In this document: positions 35,881 to 49,371 of the stretch, one piece after another
Layout of the letters: each line of letters begins with the position of its first letter
Numbering within the stretch: position 1 is the stretch's first letter
Source: Phoebastria nigripes
Lineage: Eukaryota > Chordata > Aves > Procellariiformes > Diomedeidae
Length of the DNA stretch: 64,000 nucleotides
Direction of reading: 5' to 3'
NCBI GenBank assembly: GCA_035582835.1
Contig: JAYKAV010002375.1
Coordinates: 744,001-808,000, forward strand
Made by a program: the position numbers and the translations under genes
The notes under the pieces: model-generated
What the model was told of the DNA's origin: nothing
Seen by the model: the letters and a program-made list of their open reading frames with translations, nothing else
The model's database searches: none

Positions 35881-37683
35881 TGCTTGAATGAACATCAGTT
35901 GTCAGGTTAAGCCTCAAGTAATATTGGTGGTTCTTTAATGGTTTTGATCAGTGGAAATTTCCCTTTCTTTGACTGATGGGAAGATAAGTCTCCTTCCCTT
36001 TGTACAAACCCAGTGCCCTGAGTCAGGTCCTTCCATGAGATGAATCAGCCTTTCTGTGCACAGCATCCATTGACCCCACTCAAATCAGCAAAATTAACTT
36101 GTTAATACACAAGGAAAACCGTGAGTCAGAAAGCAACCCATAGCCTCCAGTCCCGTATCCCACACAGGACCAAATGCATGCTGTGAATAGGGATACCCAC
36201 TTTACAAAGGTAATGCTGGCTTGAAAACTGAAGCACTCCCATGCTTCTCTCACACACTGATTACCTTAGACAGAAAAAAAAACAAAACTCAGTTGGATCA
36301 GGACTAGATCCAGGCTTTGTCCTATTGACACTTACACAGGGTAACATGGATTTATGCAAGTGAAGGATCCAGACCAGCTCCTTGGGGTTCGAGAAGGGTT
36401 GTGCTTGGAAACTGTCCAAGATGAACAAAGTTCTACCAATACATAACTACCACAAATAAAGAGAGAGACTTTAAGGAGCAAGACATTCATATTAAGGGAG
36501 CTAGCAAATCTGCTATTTTGCTTCTCTTTTGGTTACAGTTTGTATTTCTGTCCTATTTTTTGCAATAATTGAAAATGACCAATTAAATCTTGTGCTGAAA
36601 GCATTGGTTGGATTTTTCTAGCAAGTTCCTGAGATTACAGGGGTTTTCTTTACCTCCCTGCAGGAACTACCTTCCACACACCCTTATACACTGCAGAGAA
36701 AACTTTGTTGCAGAAACAATGGAGAGCGCTGTTCTTACAGATGACTTGAATCTATAAAGGTCCTAATGGCTTTTTTTCAAAGACCTCATCAGAAGGAAGC
36801 ATTAACAGAGCATATCTGGATCTCTGTGTTTGTTAATAGAGAGCTTTCATTCACAAGTAAGCAACTATAATGTGGAGGGGGTGTTTTTTACATGTAGGAA
36901 TAAGGCTTTCTCAATACACAAACGGGAGAGAGGTGTGCAGCCTAGAGAACTCTTCTGTAAGTGTTGCAGATTTATTTTTCTCTATCAAATATCTATGCCA
37001 GACTGTTTTAGTGATTGATCAGAGACCTGAATATTGAAGGCTGGGGAACGTATTCTCCTCTGAGGAAAATAAACCAGAGATAATTTGTTTCTGTTTTATA
37101 CTGAGCCTATTGCAAATAGTAGCTGGCTGGGTTTTGTTTCAGGTTCCCCTGAGGCTATGTGAGCACTTCAAGTTGCATCCAGATGTGCTATACTGGCATG
37201 AAATCTTCTCCATAGAGATAAATAATCAGTATTTCTGTTATACCTAGTGTGCAGGACAGACAGAGGAATGAATGCCTGTCAATCACTGGAGTAGGCAACA
37301 AAAAGTAAGAGATTTTTCCAGTTTACAATTATCTGTATTTCTTAGAGGTTTTGAGCTTCATGTAACATTTATTTAATCCTGTAGGCACATATATGTCATA
37401 TCATAATGGCTCATATCTGTAAAAACATGCACCTGTCACTGTCTGATTTCACTCCTAATGAGTGACCACAAGAAGTACAGGGATAGGTGTGTTGGAAGGA
37501 CAGACGTGAGCCGACATCTTAATGCAAAGCTAGAGTGAGCTTCTTGTGTCCCGCTTCCCAATTCTGTTTAGGAAACCCACCTGGGCTGCACATGCTACGA
37601 CACATAGTGAGACACCGTGGTCTGACTACGGAAATTACTTTCTTTGGTGTTTGTTACTAATATAGATTTTTTTTTCACTGCAG
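35881..37683. other. Non-coding stretch, no gene recognised
   Basis: Ordinary sequence. Its last 20 bases, T-rich and ending in CACTGCAG, form a strong acceptor leading into the next entry. Confidence 0.5.
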
Positions 37684-38156
37684 CTGCAGGTCATGACCTC
37701 ATTTGGACATCTCCTGGCAGACTGCCCCACAAGTCACAGTGCAGGGGAGACATCTGCATAGAGGGATGCTACCTGTACAGTAAATGTGCTAGGGATAAGC
37801 AGAGCCCTTACTTTGCAAGGATCTCGGTCAGAGGTTCCTTGCAAGGGCTGAGTTCACAGGCAGTTCCTGAAAAGCCAGACTCAGTTATAGGCTGTGCTCT
37901 GCTGAGAATTGCATATNGTTATGTTGGATCATGTTGCTACTCTCTTTGCAGCCCGTGCGAGCCTAGGAGTCAACCTTCGTCTCAGTACAGAGCAGGTGGG
38001 AAGGCTCACCTGAATACACGGCTGCAGGTCTGCCGTGTCTTAGCAGGGATCATTTCCCATCCACCGGAGTCCCTGAAGGAGGTGCCAGACCCACATGCCT
38101 GCCTGCAAGGCTTACAGCAGCATCATTCAGATGAGAGAAAGGAAAAGGACAGCTAA
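37684..38156 (+). other. Candidate acceptor-led open frame, product unrecognised
   Basis: A strong acceptor (a T9 run then CACTGCAG) at 37683/37684 leads into a frame open for about 157 codons to the stop at 38154-38156, with one N inside. The frame has eleven or so cysteines and no recognisable domain order. A possible internal donor is AGCAG|GTGGGAAG near 37995. No homologue is recognised, and GC-richer sequence makes long chance frames more likely. It could equally be a non-coding exon or no exon at all. Confidence 0.13.
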
Positions 38157-39442
38157 CACTCCCCCGCACCAGCACAGCGTGTCCCAGAAACCTCTAAAGG
38201 AGTCGCTGTTAATTTTCCCTCCCACAGTCCCCCTGCATGGTGTGGGCACAAGAGTGTCGAAAAAGCTTTCAAAACTGTGACTTGTGATTCCCACCCGGGG
38301 GCTCGCACAGGAAGGTTAGGGAGAAAGGAGGGAAGTGCATGAGAAGAGACACTTACTCACCCGTTGCTTGTAAACTGCTCTCCTCTGCAGTTCAGTAAAT
38401 CTCTCTCTCCCACTGCCCCAAAACAGGAAGGATATGACATTTTATTTGGTGTAAAACCACCCAAAGAGTTGACGGTGCTTTGCTCCTGCCCCACACAGCA
38501 CACTTCTGCCTCTAGTTGTAGGGCTCTGCTGTGAACGTAGAGGTGAGGGATCTAAGATCGGACAATACGCTTCTTGGGGTGATGCTTTCACCATGATCAT
38601 TTCAGAGCTGGCCTTACCGTGCACCCCAGGAAAAGCTGCCTTGGGAGAGGTGAAGGGACCACACGGAGAGCAAGAGGCTGGGGTCAGGGTAGCACCTGGG
38701 CAGGGGAAGAGGTGGGTGGACAGTGGTGGAGGAGGGACCTTTTCTGGCAGCTTGGCCACCACTGGAAACCTGGACTCTAACTGATCTCTACAAGAAAAAA
38801 AGTGTGTAGCATTTTAGCACACAGCCCTTCCTGATGGAGAAAGAAAGAAGAAGCATCTGTTTTGGGAAACTTACCCACTCACATGCATTTCATTCCAGGC
38901 AGTGCCTGCAGGCAGGTATGGACTTTTTCTGGCCAGGAAGGGAACCAGTCATCCTGGTGTGAGTGGCCCATTTCATTGCTGCGAGGTCNAGAGAGCTGCT
39001 GTTAATGCACAAGAGACAGAGGCATTTCTTCTCAGAGGTGGACAGGAGAGGAGATACCCTGCAGGCTACAGTCTGCACTTTCATCCAGATAACACTGGGA
39101 GTCATTCAAATAAAACTGATTATATTGGTTTCAAAACCATCAGCATTAATCAGAGTGCTGTCATCTGCTCTCACAAATTATTCCGCATTGCTGTATCTTT
39201 CCCCTTGTTTCCTTAATTTCTCTTTTTTTTAGCATTAGTCCTTAAAGCAAGCTGCACTGCACTTAGCAATCTGTGGTTTCTCTTTTGTTTCAAAAGAGTG
39301 TGGTAGAGAGGCACCCATATATACTAGAGGTGTCTGAAATGGAGAAAAAAAAAGCTTGGCCAAAGGAGGAAAAAGTGTTGCAAAAGCCTCATAATAGCCC
39401 AAACTGAGCTTTACTGGCAAAGGGGAACCTTGTTTCTCCCCA
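38157..39442. other. Non-coding stretch, no gene recognised
   Basis: GC-richer in 38440-38760, where frames overlap on both strands. No protein family is recognised. Confidence 0.5.
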
Positions 39443-39680
39443 CGCTCTGCACCCCAGCGTGGTCCAGGCTCAGGGAACGCCCCGCAGGAAGGGAGCTGTG
39501 AACACTCGATTAATGGAGAAAATGGCATCATCCAAATGATGACTCTNGCCAAATGACTGCAGCACCTCAGCAGACTGATCACAAAACCTGAGCGTATCCA
39601 GCTGCACCTGGGTGCACCAGGCCGCCTGCGGGAACTGAACGGCACTTGCACGTGTTCAGCAGGCCCCCGGCAACCCCGCC
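39443..39680. promoter_or_regulatory. Small CpG-rich patch
   Basis: About twelve CpG sites in roughly 240 bp, concentrated at both ends (39443-39488 and 39620-39680) with an AT-richer middle. A 138-codon minus-strand frame (39235-39651) crosses it without homology. Confidence 0.22.
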
Positions 39681-39930
39681 AATGACCAGGGTCTCACCAT
39701 CACCTGGTGCATCTGCCATGAAACCAATGAGGACAGGAAGAAGCTAAGAGGAAAAGGTGCTTGTTGAGTTGTGGGGATTCAATATTTTCACACAAAAATA
39801 CAAGTGGTGCAGTCAGCTGCTCTCCTACAGTCAAGCTGAAATGGGAGGAGCCTGGAGGCATTATATTCTGGGGTGAGGAACAGTCCTAAAATCTCCTTTC
39901 TCTTTTGTCAGCAGTGTTTGTTTTTCTGTG
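39681..39930. other. Short spacer
   Basis: Nothing recognised. Confidence 0.5.
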
Positions 39931-39956
39931 GCATGTATGCATGCATGTGTGCACGC
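39931..39956. repeat. Alternating purine-pyrimidine tract (Z-DNA prone)
   Basis: Twenty-six bases alternate purine and pyrimidine without a break, including GCATGTATGCATGCATG and GTGTGCACGC. Such tracts can adopt left-handed DNA under negative supercoiling. Functional meaning is unknown. Confidence 0.7.
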
Positions 39957-42900
39957 CCATGCACATAGGAGGAACAGAGGTACTTATGGGTAAAAAGCAT
40001 CATGGATANAACTGGTCAAAAACCCAAAGTGTGTCTGGTGAGTGGGACTTACTTTCAACTTTTTTCTTTCCTTTTCCATTTGAAAGGTTGGGGTTTTTTT
40101 ACTATTTTAATTAAGCAGCTGGAGTCATGCATCAATGGATATTTGTGTGTATGAGCTTGGAAGCTATCTGTATCCTAAATCTATTTTGTATGCATGAATA
40201 AATGTTGTACATACTGTAACAACAACGGTAAGAGGCCTATTTAACAACCTTTAAGAAAGATAGGCAATTAAAACTTAGCAGAAGACAAAGTATATGTAGT
40301 TTTTAGGTCATTTCCTTTAGCAGTATTTTATGTTGGAGGCAAAGAAAGTGCTGTGGAATCCTGCTGAAATGCAAAGCTGTCATGTAAAATGCCACATTAT
40401 CCGTGCACCTCATGTCTCCAAAACCTTGCGATTTTTACAACATGCTGAGTACAATTTAATTAAGAATCTTCATGCAGGGACTGTTGTCAAAGAGTGTGCT
40501 TTTCTCTGCATGCAGTAGTTAATAGTGAAAAAAAAAAGTCTAATCCAATAGCAAGTGGAAAATCTGCAGCCAGATTCCTGCAAAGCCTCTGAGATGCCAA
40601 TTAAAAAAGATTAAATAAAACAGAATGTAATTTTGAGTTATTATTTCAGAAAGCACATCTATAAATTATAAAGCACTGTTCCCACTGGAAAGTTGCAGAA
40701 GCTGCATGCTTAATACAAGCACATTAAGACGCTGGTGCNTTCGCAAGGGACTGTCGAATAGGAAATAATATTGTTCTCGAAGAAAAAAATTACATTAAGC
40801 AAAACCACCACAGTGGTTTAGAAACAGAGTGAATTAAGCTGAAGGACAGGGTGTTGACAGTGCTAGCAACAGAAATGCTGTGTTGCACAGGTACAGGGCT
40901 GACCCTGCCTCCCCATCCCCAGTTCTGGCCATTTATCCTTTGCAGGGTATGTTTGAGCCTCTCAAGCTTGCTAACAGCTAGGGTTTGAAAAATCAGCCTC
41001 TCACATCTCCAAAATAGGGCTTACACTTTGAAATTATTCAGCCATGCTGCTGAGAGAGAGTCAGACAACAGAAAGACAGACAGGCCAACAGAAAGAAGAC
41101 AGAGAGAAACATTTTCAGGACATGCAAACTCAATTTTGCAACACTGTGGTCTCAAGTAAGGCAGCAAAATTGAAGTGGAAGCTTTCCAGTGCTGTTGGAG
41201 CAGAGAATTTTTGTCCACAAAACTGTAATTACTGATTTTTATCAACTTGCCATTGCAGCAAGTAGTACAGTATCTGTATGAGGCATTTAAGCACTTTCAT
41301 CTAATCCTAGGACATCCCTGCTACAACTGATTTTAAATGTGTGACAATTTTATATACAGAAATGATATAACATTTGGCCACTGCAGGACCTTAGCAGGTA
41401 TAGTTTCAAACTACTGGAGCATTCAGGCAGGAAAATATTGATTTCAAGCCCACTTGCCATAATTTTCAAACACACTAAAAATAATTTTCCTATAAAGCAT
41501 GTAGTATTTCTAGCATGCATGCTCACATTCACAGAGATCTCCTTACCTCAGCATCCAGCGTACTCAGTAATGCAGGTAGAACAGCCTCACACCAACAAAA
41601 CATGGGTGGCTGAGAGACCCTGAACTCTATTTATTCGTTGTGTGTTAACATTAATACCAATTGTTATAAAAATACAAACAATAATTTGTAAAACTGGTNA
41701 ACACTACCGCATCTGAAACCATTGCAGTGACAAATCTGTGCTTCCTTCAGCATCTCTTTAAGAAAGGGCATACTAAGAATGACATAGTTCTTATGACACT
41801 GAATTCAGAGGTGAATTTTGATACCCGATTACACAGAGGAAACTGCAACATTTCAGCAGTTTGAATGTCTTTCAGGTCCTTGGTGACTGTACATTTAGAC
41901 GTTGACATATTCAGAATTATCCAACTCAGAATGCTACATTACAAAATGCAGAAGTACATCTATGCAGTGCATGTGCTTTGCTCTGTGATGGCAAATTTAT
42001 GGTGCTCTATAAATGGTTAATAATGATTTCATAAGCTACATAAGTAAAACATACAATAACCATACATCACAGAATACTCAAATTATAGATGACACAATTC
42101 AAAACAAAATCTAAAAATGGATTGGTATGAGGTTATAGTTTTCAATGTTTGGATTTATGAAAGCGCATCTTTATTTTACACGTTACCTGCCTATACAGTG
42201 CTCTGGATGTCTCTGAGAGATTTTTATTTAATGCATCAGTGAGGAATCCTAAGTTATAAGCCAGAATACCTCACATCTAAAGGTTCAGAACTACCATTAG
42301 CTTAATATTGGATCTCAAATGTAGAGCAAATAGCTCCTAAAAAAGTGTACAGATCCCTTAACATCTAAAGAGGGCTTATAACCAATATGAATNTAATATT
42401 GAATTTCAAACTGAGTGAGAAAAAATTAATCTGTAGTCTTGCTATAAAGATAGAGCAGCTGCAGAAATCCCAGGAGACTTCAGACCAGATATTTAGCTGT
42501 TATGAAGTGATGTAGTTTTATACATGCAGTATGTTGTCCACTATGGAAATTTTCTAACACAAAGAATGATAGGGCTCAACTCACTGTGATATGAATAATT
42601 CAGTATATAAATCTGAAGGAGCTTCTGCTCTGAAGGAAAGGCAAATTAGGCNTGTATTACTTCTTGCTTTTCATATGAGTAAGACTATTAGTTATGTAAA
42701 TATGTGAATTTAAGATCTTGTAACTGAATACTCACTTCTGTGCTAGCAGAATAAGGAACCAGATTTTTGGCTTAAATCCATGCTGATCTGGTTTGATATT
42801 GTTATATCTGGATATAACACAGACAAGTGTATAACACACACATTTTGTTTAAAACGGGAGGAGGTGGGCTAAATTCTGGCTCCCCCNGAAGGATCTGGCT

Positions 42901-45900
42901 GGTGCTGAGGCATATGAATGCTGTACATTGACTTTCCTATTCTCTAACTTGATGACTTTAATTCTTACTCACCTCATCCAATTATCCTGCCTCCTAGTAA
43001 TATGCAGTGACGTGTTCACAGTATGTGAATTGAGCCAAAGATCTGTATAGAAAATATATGGGTTTGCCTTTTTTTCTTCTTGCACAGAACACAAGTGGGG
43101 ACACCTCTTTGACAGAGGTGCAACGTGCAGGATCCAGTGAGACACAAAAACTTGATGCTTAGATGATAATTGAAAACATGAAGAGAAAGGACCAGATGAT
43201 CCATTCAACTTCAGTGGGGGTAGGCAGCTAACATCATCTGACGATTCACTTCACAGATTTTTAATAGAGCAGTCTATTACACAGTTACCTCTTATAAAGT
43301 ATTTATCTCTCTGCTATTACAGTAATGTCTCAGAGCTTCTGGAGTGTTAAAAACATATTTACCCTAATAAACTGGTAAAGTAAGAAAGCACTCGCTTTAC
43401 AGATAGAGACACGGTACACTTGACGCCCACAGCACCGAAGGAGTTTAGGCACCTGCCTAAAAATAGGTTTGGTAAATACCAAGGCCTTTGGAGCATCTGT
43501 GCCTAAATTCCAAGCAGAAGTCGCATAGGAGACCTGGAGGCTGAGGGAGCGAGGGAGGAGAAAGGACTGGCCCTGGTTGTCCTGAGTTTCAGATGCCCAT
43601 ACCTCAATTATTTACCTGTTCTGCTTCTGTTTCTGCTTTATTGCAGCAAGCAAAATTCCTAGAAATACCTGATTTCCTGTGCTAGGTCCAGCAAAGTGCC
43701 TGGATAGCCCAGTATCCCCTCTTCAATAAGGAAGGCATGTAAAGAAGGGTTCTGTCACTATCAGATATTCCCAAATTCTGACAGTCGGTCCTTTAGGATC
43801 GTGCTATGACTGTGTTTAATAGCTGCTTGCAGAGCTTTCTTCTACGATTCTGCCTGGCTCCTTTTTGAACTTCTTCAGACTTTTGGCTTCCCAAAATCCT
43901 GCAACTGTGAGGTCAGTAGTTTAACTGCAAGCTCTGTGAAAAATATACTTTTGTTTTAAAATGGCAGCACCATGCGTACATGGGGTGCACTCTGTTTCTT
44001 GTATAACAAGAAAAATGTGGACAGTTGTTCTCTCTTCACCTCCACTGCATTCAGGTTTTTTTCATAACTAAAACATTCAGACTGCTCTGATTCTAATGAT
44101 TTTGGAAAAATATGAAAAAAATTCACCTGGTAGTGACACTTTGGGTAGACTATTTCTAAAGATATAATAAAAAAAAGCAAAGTTAATAAAAATAATAAGA
44201 TCTACAGAAACCCTGCAATTTATATGGTATACTTTGATCATATAGAAAACAAACTCTAAAACTAGAATTATTCTGCAGTTTCTTCTAACACAGCAGGTCT
44301 TTCTTCTTCATTAAATAAGCCTTATGACACCTCCATAAGTTAAACAACGTTCATATTTTGCAGACTTGCCAAGAAGTCCTAAAGCAAAACCCCATTAAAG
44401 AAAGCATTTCTATTGGGAAAGCTCTTGCACACATGGTTAATTAATGAAGTGAAAATGGCTACTCGTGTGCGGTTAAGCATATGCTTGCTTCTGTCCTGAA
44501 CTGGTGCCTTCCCAGTGATACAACTACCACTAAGACTCAGTATTACAGTAGACAGAAGCCCATTACCTCTTGCCAAGTTACTGGAGTTGGAATTTCAAGT
44601 GAACCTACTGGAATTTGACATCCAAGTCCTACTGAATTTCAATGTCCCATTCCTTTAGCAACCTTTCAAAACCCAACCTTAAGCAAACAGTTGACCTTAT
44701 GCTTTCACAAAACGGCCTAAAGCTTGCTAGCATGGTCTTCCTGCATAAAATGTCCCTTGGATAAAGCTTGATACAAATCATATGCCATACATGGTAACTT
44801 TAGCAAATATAGACTTTAAATGGCAACCATTCTAGAAACCAACAAATGTCAGCGGCCTTGCTAGTCAATAACAAGGAAGATATTGTCCCATTGCACGGCG
44901 TGTGCATCAGTCATTGTAGCAGCTTCCAAATTACACAAATGTTTCAGAAGAGACAGTTGGCAACTATCTTATGTTTCCTCATCCGTGAGTCTCACATTGC
45001 ATCCATCACATTAATAAAACAGTCCACAAGCTGGGAAAAATAATCCTACAGAACAGCACCAAATATATACTATTTATCTCTATAGCTGATATCTGGCAAG
45101 ACCCCAACCTTCTTGTTCTCCTTACAGATTCAAGAGAGCAGCCACAGGTTCAAAACTATTTCCGATAGGAAGACACAGAGGCCATAAAGTCTGAGACTCC
45201 TTCAAAAGTGACTGAAACAAAGCTTTCACCCCGTTAGATTTATGGCTTGGAAAGCCATTACAAAATTCCTTTCTCTCCAAGAAATTAGACATCATCTTTT
45301 AACTTTCAGACTGATCCATAGGGAGAATCCACATTGTCTAAATGCTCTGCCTGAGCTCAAATGCTACGTTTAAAACATGATGCGAACCGGTGGATGTATA
45401 GTTGTAACAAGTGCCCATTAAAAAAGGCCCTGTGAAATTTTGCATAGATGAGCTAGATGGGAAAGAAATCCCCAGACTTCTCCGAGCTGCTCCAGCACTC
45501 CTTGCTAGCAAATGCTCTCATGTACCCCAACATGGAGTCAGGATGCTAGACCCAAAACATTTTAAATGAAGGCACGGTATCTGCAACACATGGGCCTATT
45601 TGGCATCCCAGGTTCCATTTGTGCATTTTCTCAGACTCTAAAGGAAAGGGCTCTCTGTTACGCGTTGTGATCTTCAGTCCCAATCCGCCTCCCTCTCTGT
45701 GTTGTCACCGCACCGCATGAGCAGCCCGGACGTGAAGCTGAAGGGAAGGACATGCCTATTAACAGGCATGCAGAAGCCAGGCTGCACTTTGGACATATAG
45801 AACCTATTAGCTTTTAAATCTCCCCCAGAGACTGTCCGTATTTATGATGCCACAAAGCAAACCCGTGTGCTTGGACATATTGAGTGAAATTAAGACTATC

Positions 45901-46837
45901 AAATGTGTTTACACAGTGGTGGAAGACAAGAAGTTGAGAAAAAGCTTTATTTAAAAGTTTATTGCTCTGACAACTATCACCAACATTGTTGTACAGAAAT
46001 GTATTTTTTTATCATTATGATTAATACTTTTGCTTGGCATTTTAACCAAAGGGTTTAAGCAGAGGGCATTTATTTTGTATGGCATTTAAACAAGATTCTG
46101 AGCAATGCTGGAGGATGGATGGCTAGAAGGTAAAATAATGTTGCCCAGTATAAGCCTTTAATAACTCAAACCTAAGAGTTCATAGTCTGAGGCACGGTGG
46201 CTCACTAACCTCCAATAAATATCTTGTGATACTACAACGTGTGTCTTACTATTACAGAGCAGCACCAAGAGGGATCTGCTAAACCCGTTTACTAATTCAC
46301 TTTCCTCTTGGTGTGTATGAAAGGACCAGAGTGGAAACTGGTGCTGGGTAAGATCTGCACCCATACATGTTGACATTTCAGTTTTGTTTTCTCATTTAAT
46401 AAAATAATAGCTGCACTCAGTATATAATTGTGACACTTAGAGCTCCCTTTGCACCAGTCTTGTGTTTCTCTCCCATGCCGTGTATCATGTGGAAAATCCT
46501 AGGGCACAGATAACCCCTCAGAAGAGCTCCCCTTTAAGCCCCAGCTTTGATCTACACGTTGCTTCTAAGCTTCTCATGAATGCTCTTCTCTGCTGCAGCC
46601 TCTTGGTGGCAATAGCATAAGGCAACATGTCTGAAAGCGTACCAAAGGCTACATCTTCCTATGTTTTGTGGCAGGTAGGACTCCCCACTGGCAGGCCTGG
46701 AAGAGGAGGCAGTGTTAAAAGTCTAACTCCTTGTGCTTTACCTCAATGACATATTCTTTTACTTTTGTCAAACTTCCTTCTTCCAAATATACAAGCTCTG
46801 ACGTTTGCAAGAAATGAGATCTTTGGGAGGTGAAAAA
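39957..46837. other. Long AT-rich non-coding stretch
   Basis: About 6.9 kb without a recognisable gene, mobile element or large repeat. Sub-segments at about 40560-40740 and 43230-43400 are rich in ATTA/TAAT cores with no repeats and read like conserved non-coding DNA, but this is impression only. N bases occur at 40009, 40739, 41699, 42393, 42653 and 42887, then none to the end of the stretch. Confidence 0.55.
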
Positions 46838-46877
46838 AAAAGATTAGTGGATCCTCATTCCTAAAAGATTAGTGGAT
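46838..46877. repeat. 15-bp direct repeat, 25-bp period
   Basis: AAAAGATTAGTGGAT occurs at 46838-46852 and again at 46863-46877, a short local duplication. Confidence 0.9.
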
Positions 46878-49319
46878 TCCTTCTACTCCCACCTTCACTT
46901 CACTGGCACCAGCGCCTGGCTTTAACCATACAGGCACTATTCCAAAGGAGTTCTGCTGAGTGTGGCTGAGGGAATCCCAAGTCCTTGCCCACGCATCCTG
47001 GGCAGTTGTGTCAGACAGTCCTACCAGTGTCCAAGTCAGAACAAGCAATCATTTTGCTTACTGAAGTGCAAGCCCTCAGCCCATGTAGGAGAGTAACACC
47101 AGCATTAAATGTTAACACTTAACTGCTGACAAAGTGCCATTCAGCCACCGGAGTACGCTCATTAATATTTTGGGACTGGATTGTTAGTTCCAGTGACCTC
47201 TGGCTGAGAGATTGAAGAGCCATCTAAAATGCCGCAGCAATTACTGAAGCTCATGTATGTTACGAAGCAGCAACTACCTTCTCCCTTTAATGATGGATGT
47301 AATTATACCTAAAACTACAATAACATGCCCTGTCAGTCTAAAAGAACCTGAGACTCCCCTACCTTTACCAAAATATTCCAGTTGCCAGACCTGATTATTT
47401 CCCCCTGCCGCCTCCCGCAGCAATTGCCAGCACAAGCTGAGCGTGGGGCGTGGGGCAGGGCTGAGATGTGTAAGAGCAGGGCTGAGAAGGACATTTTATT
47501 TGACAAACGGTCTTCGCTTGGGAAATAATTTTACAGCACAGTAAGAGTCTGAATCTGTTGCCAGTTAACTCATCTCCTTCACCATTTAGCTTGTGGTTGT
47601 ACAAGCACATTCATGATTGTTTTTCCTGCACCTTTGAAGAAAAGTGCATTCATGGAAGGTAGCAACTTATGGACTTAAACTCCTCACAGGGTTTACCAGC
47701 CTATTTCAGGTGTGACATTTACACTTAGTTGAAACAGTGAATTGCTATTGATCAGGAAGCGTTATGAGCTTTCCCAAAGTGAAATGAACACTCTCACAAT
47801 ACATTTTTACCTCTGTATTCCAGGGTATTACATACAGACATATAAATTGACTGCAAACTGTAAAAAGAAGCTTAACAGAAAATATAAGCTGTATTTTTTT
47901 TATTTCTTTTCTAGCAAGACACTAAGTTCATTAGCTGGTTAGGATTTAGCAGCTGAGACATTTTTATTGGCATGTCTCTACTGACTTAGAATTTATTTTC
48001 ATGTTATTTGATTAAACTGCATGCAGGGAATACTTTGTGCTTAGTGAAGATAAAACAATATTTAAAACTTATGGTCTTTTTTCTTGTTTTGCTAGTGTCA
48101 TTTAGGTTTTAAAAGCAGAAAACCTGAAAAACAATTTACTTTTGATTGCACTGACTTCCGCATGTGTATGAGGACACCAAAGTAAAGCTGACTAGTTTCA
48201 ATCTGGCACACTGACAAACTGGCATAATTTCTAATTAGCATATTGCACATGGAAATCCAGGCATCCATAAAACCTTCCATAGTTTTATAACCATCAGTGA
48301 AATTATTTAAAGTTATTGACAATTAAATTATTTGAAATTACTTTAATAGCCTTTTTCCCAACAGCTCACCTATTTATAGAAACATGGATTGTCACAGTCT
48401 TTAGGTGAATAAAGAACAATTTTTCCCCAAGACCAGGGTTGAATCTTCCTTTTGGGGGCAATGGGAGTGTTTCATTGTGTACTATTCTCCAGCAAGGAGT
48501 GGGCAGCAAAAGAAACCCCAGGTTTAAGCGACTCACCAGTCAGTAAGAAAATCAGCTGTGATACTCTAGATGACAATTTACCTTCAAGTGGCAGATGTTT
48601 GGTAGGCCTCTTCCTCTTGGTGCATTGTGTCATTACTGACTTCAGTTCATCTCTCCTAGGCACTAAAGATGGGGTTTCAGCTCCCCATCTTTCGATCAGC
48701 TTTCAGATGGCTGAATTTGTTTTGCATCATACCCAGATATGATCTGCAATGTGCCGAAAACTTCTGGTTATTCACACCACCTCTTAATAGCAAAGTCAAG
48801 GGCATCAAACCCTTTCAGGGTGAAGTTTTGACATAGAAGAAACCCAGTGCTACAGTACAAGGACTTGTCAGGATTCTTCATTACTCTGCATTTGCGTCAT
48901 CCTTTACAGCCACTGATTATTTTTGGCCAGACGGGACTGTAATGGTCACAACTCTATGCCACCATCCAAGGCATCCTACCTAGTAATTCCTATTCCAAGC
49001 TCAGGTTGAACAAGACCGTATCTTTAAAAAAAGTACCCGACCTTGATCTAAAGATGGCAAATGGTATAAAAACCTGTCCCCTTGCCTTTGCAAGTTGTTC
49101 CAGTTCACAGTGACCCATATTGTTTTAAAATGTAAGTTGGGAGCAGAATTTTTCTCTCTCAGTTCTAGACACCTACGCCTGAGCTAGACTTTTTTTATAG
49201 ACAGTGGAAAAAAATAGGCATTGCCAAAGCACTGTTCAGCTGACCTATTTTAGATCAGCTGAAGAGTGACCTAGACAAGTCACTTCTTTTTCTCCCATTG
49301 GCTAAAAGGAAGTCTAGTT
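46878..49319. other. Non-coding stretch, no gene recognised
   Basis: Ordinary sequence. The part at 47900-48060 (ATTAGCTGG, TTGATTAAACTGCATGCAG) again looks like repeat-free non-coding sequence of enhancer type, unproven. Confidence 0.55.
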
Positions 49320-49371
49320 GAGGTATATGTACTAGAGGTATATTTACCAGAGATATATTATCTCTATACCT
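49320..49371. repeat. Degenerate 15-bp tandem, hairpin-forming
   Basis: Three diverged 15-bp units (GAGGTATATGTACTA, GAGGTATATTTACCA, GAGATATATTATCTC) lie at 49320-49364. The last unit contains AGAGATA/TATCTCT with a 3-base loop, and AGGTATA (49336-49342) can pair with TATACCT (49365-49371), giving a bulged hairpin. Confidence 0.6.
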
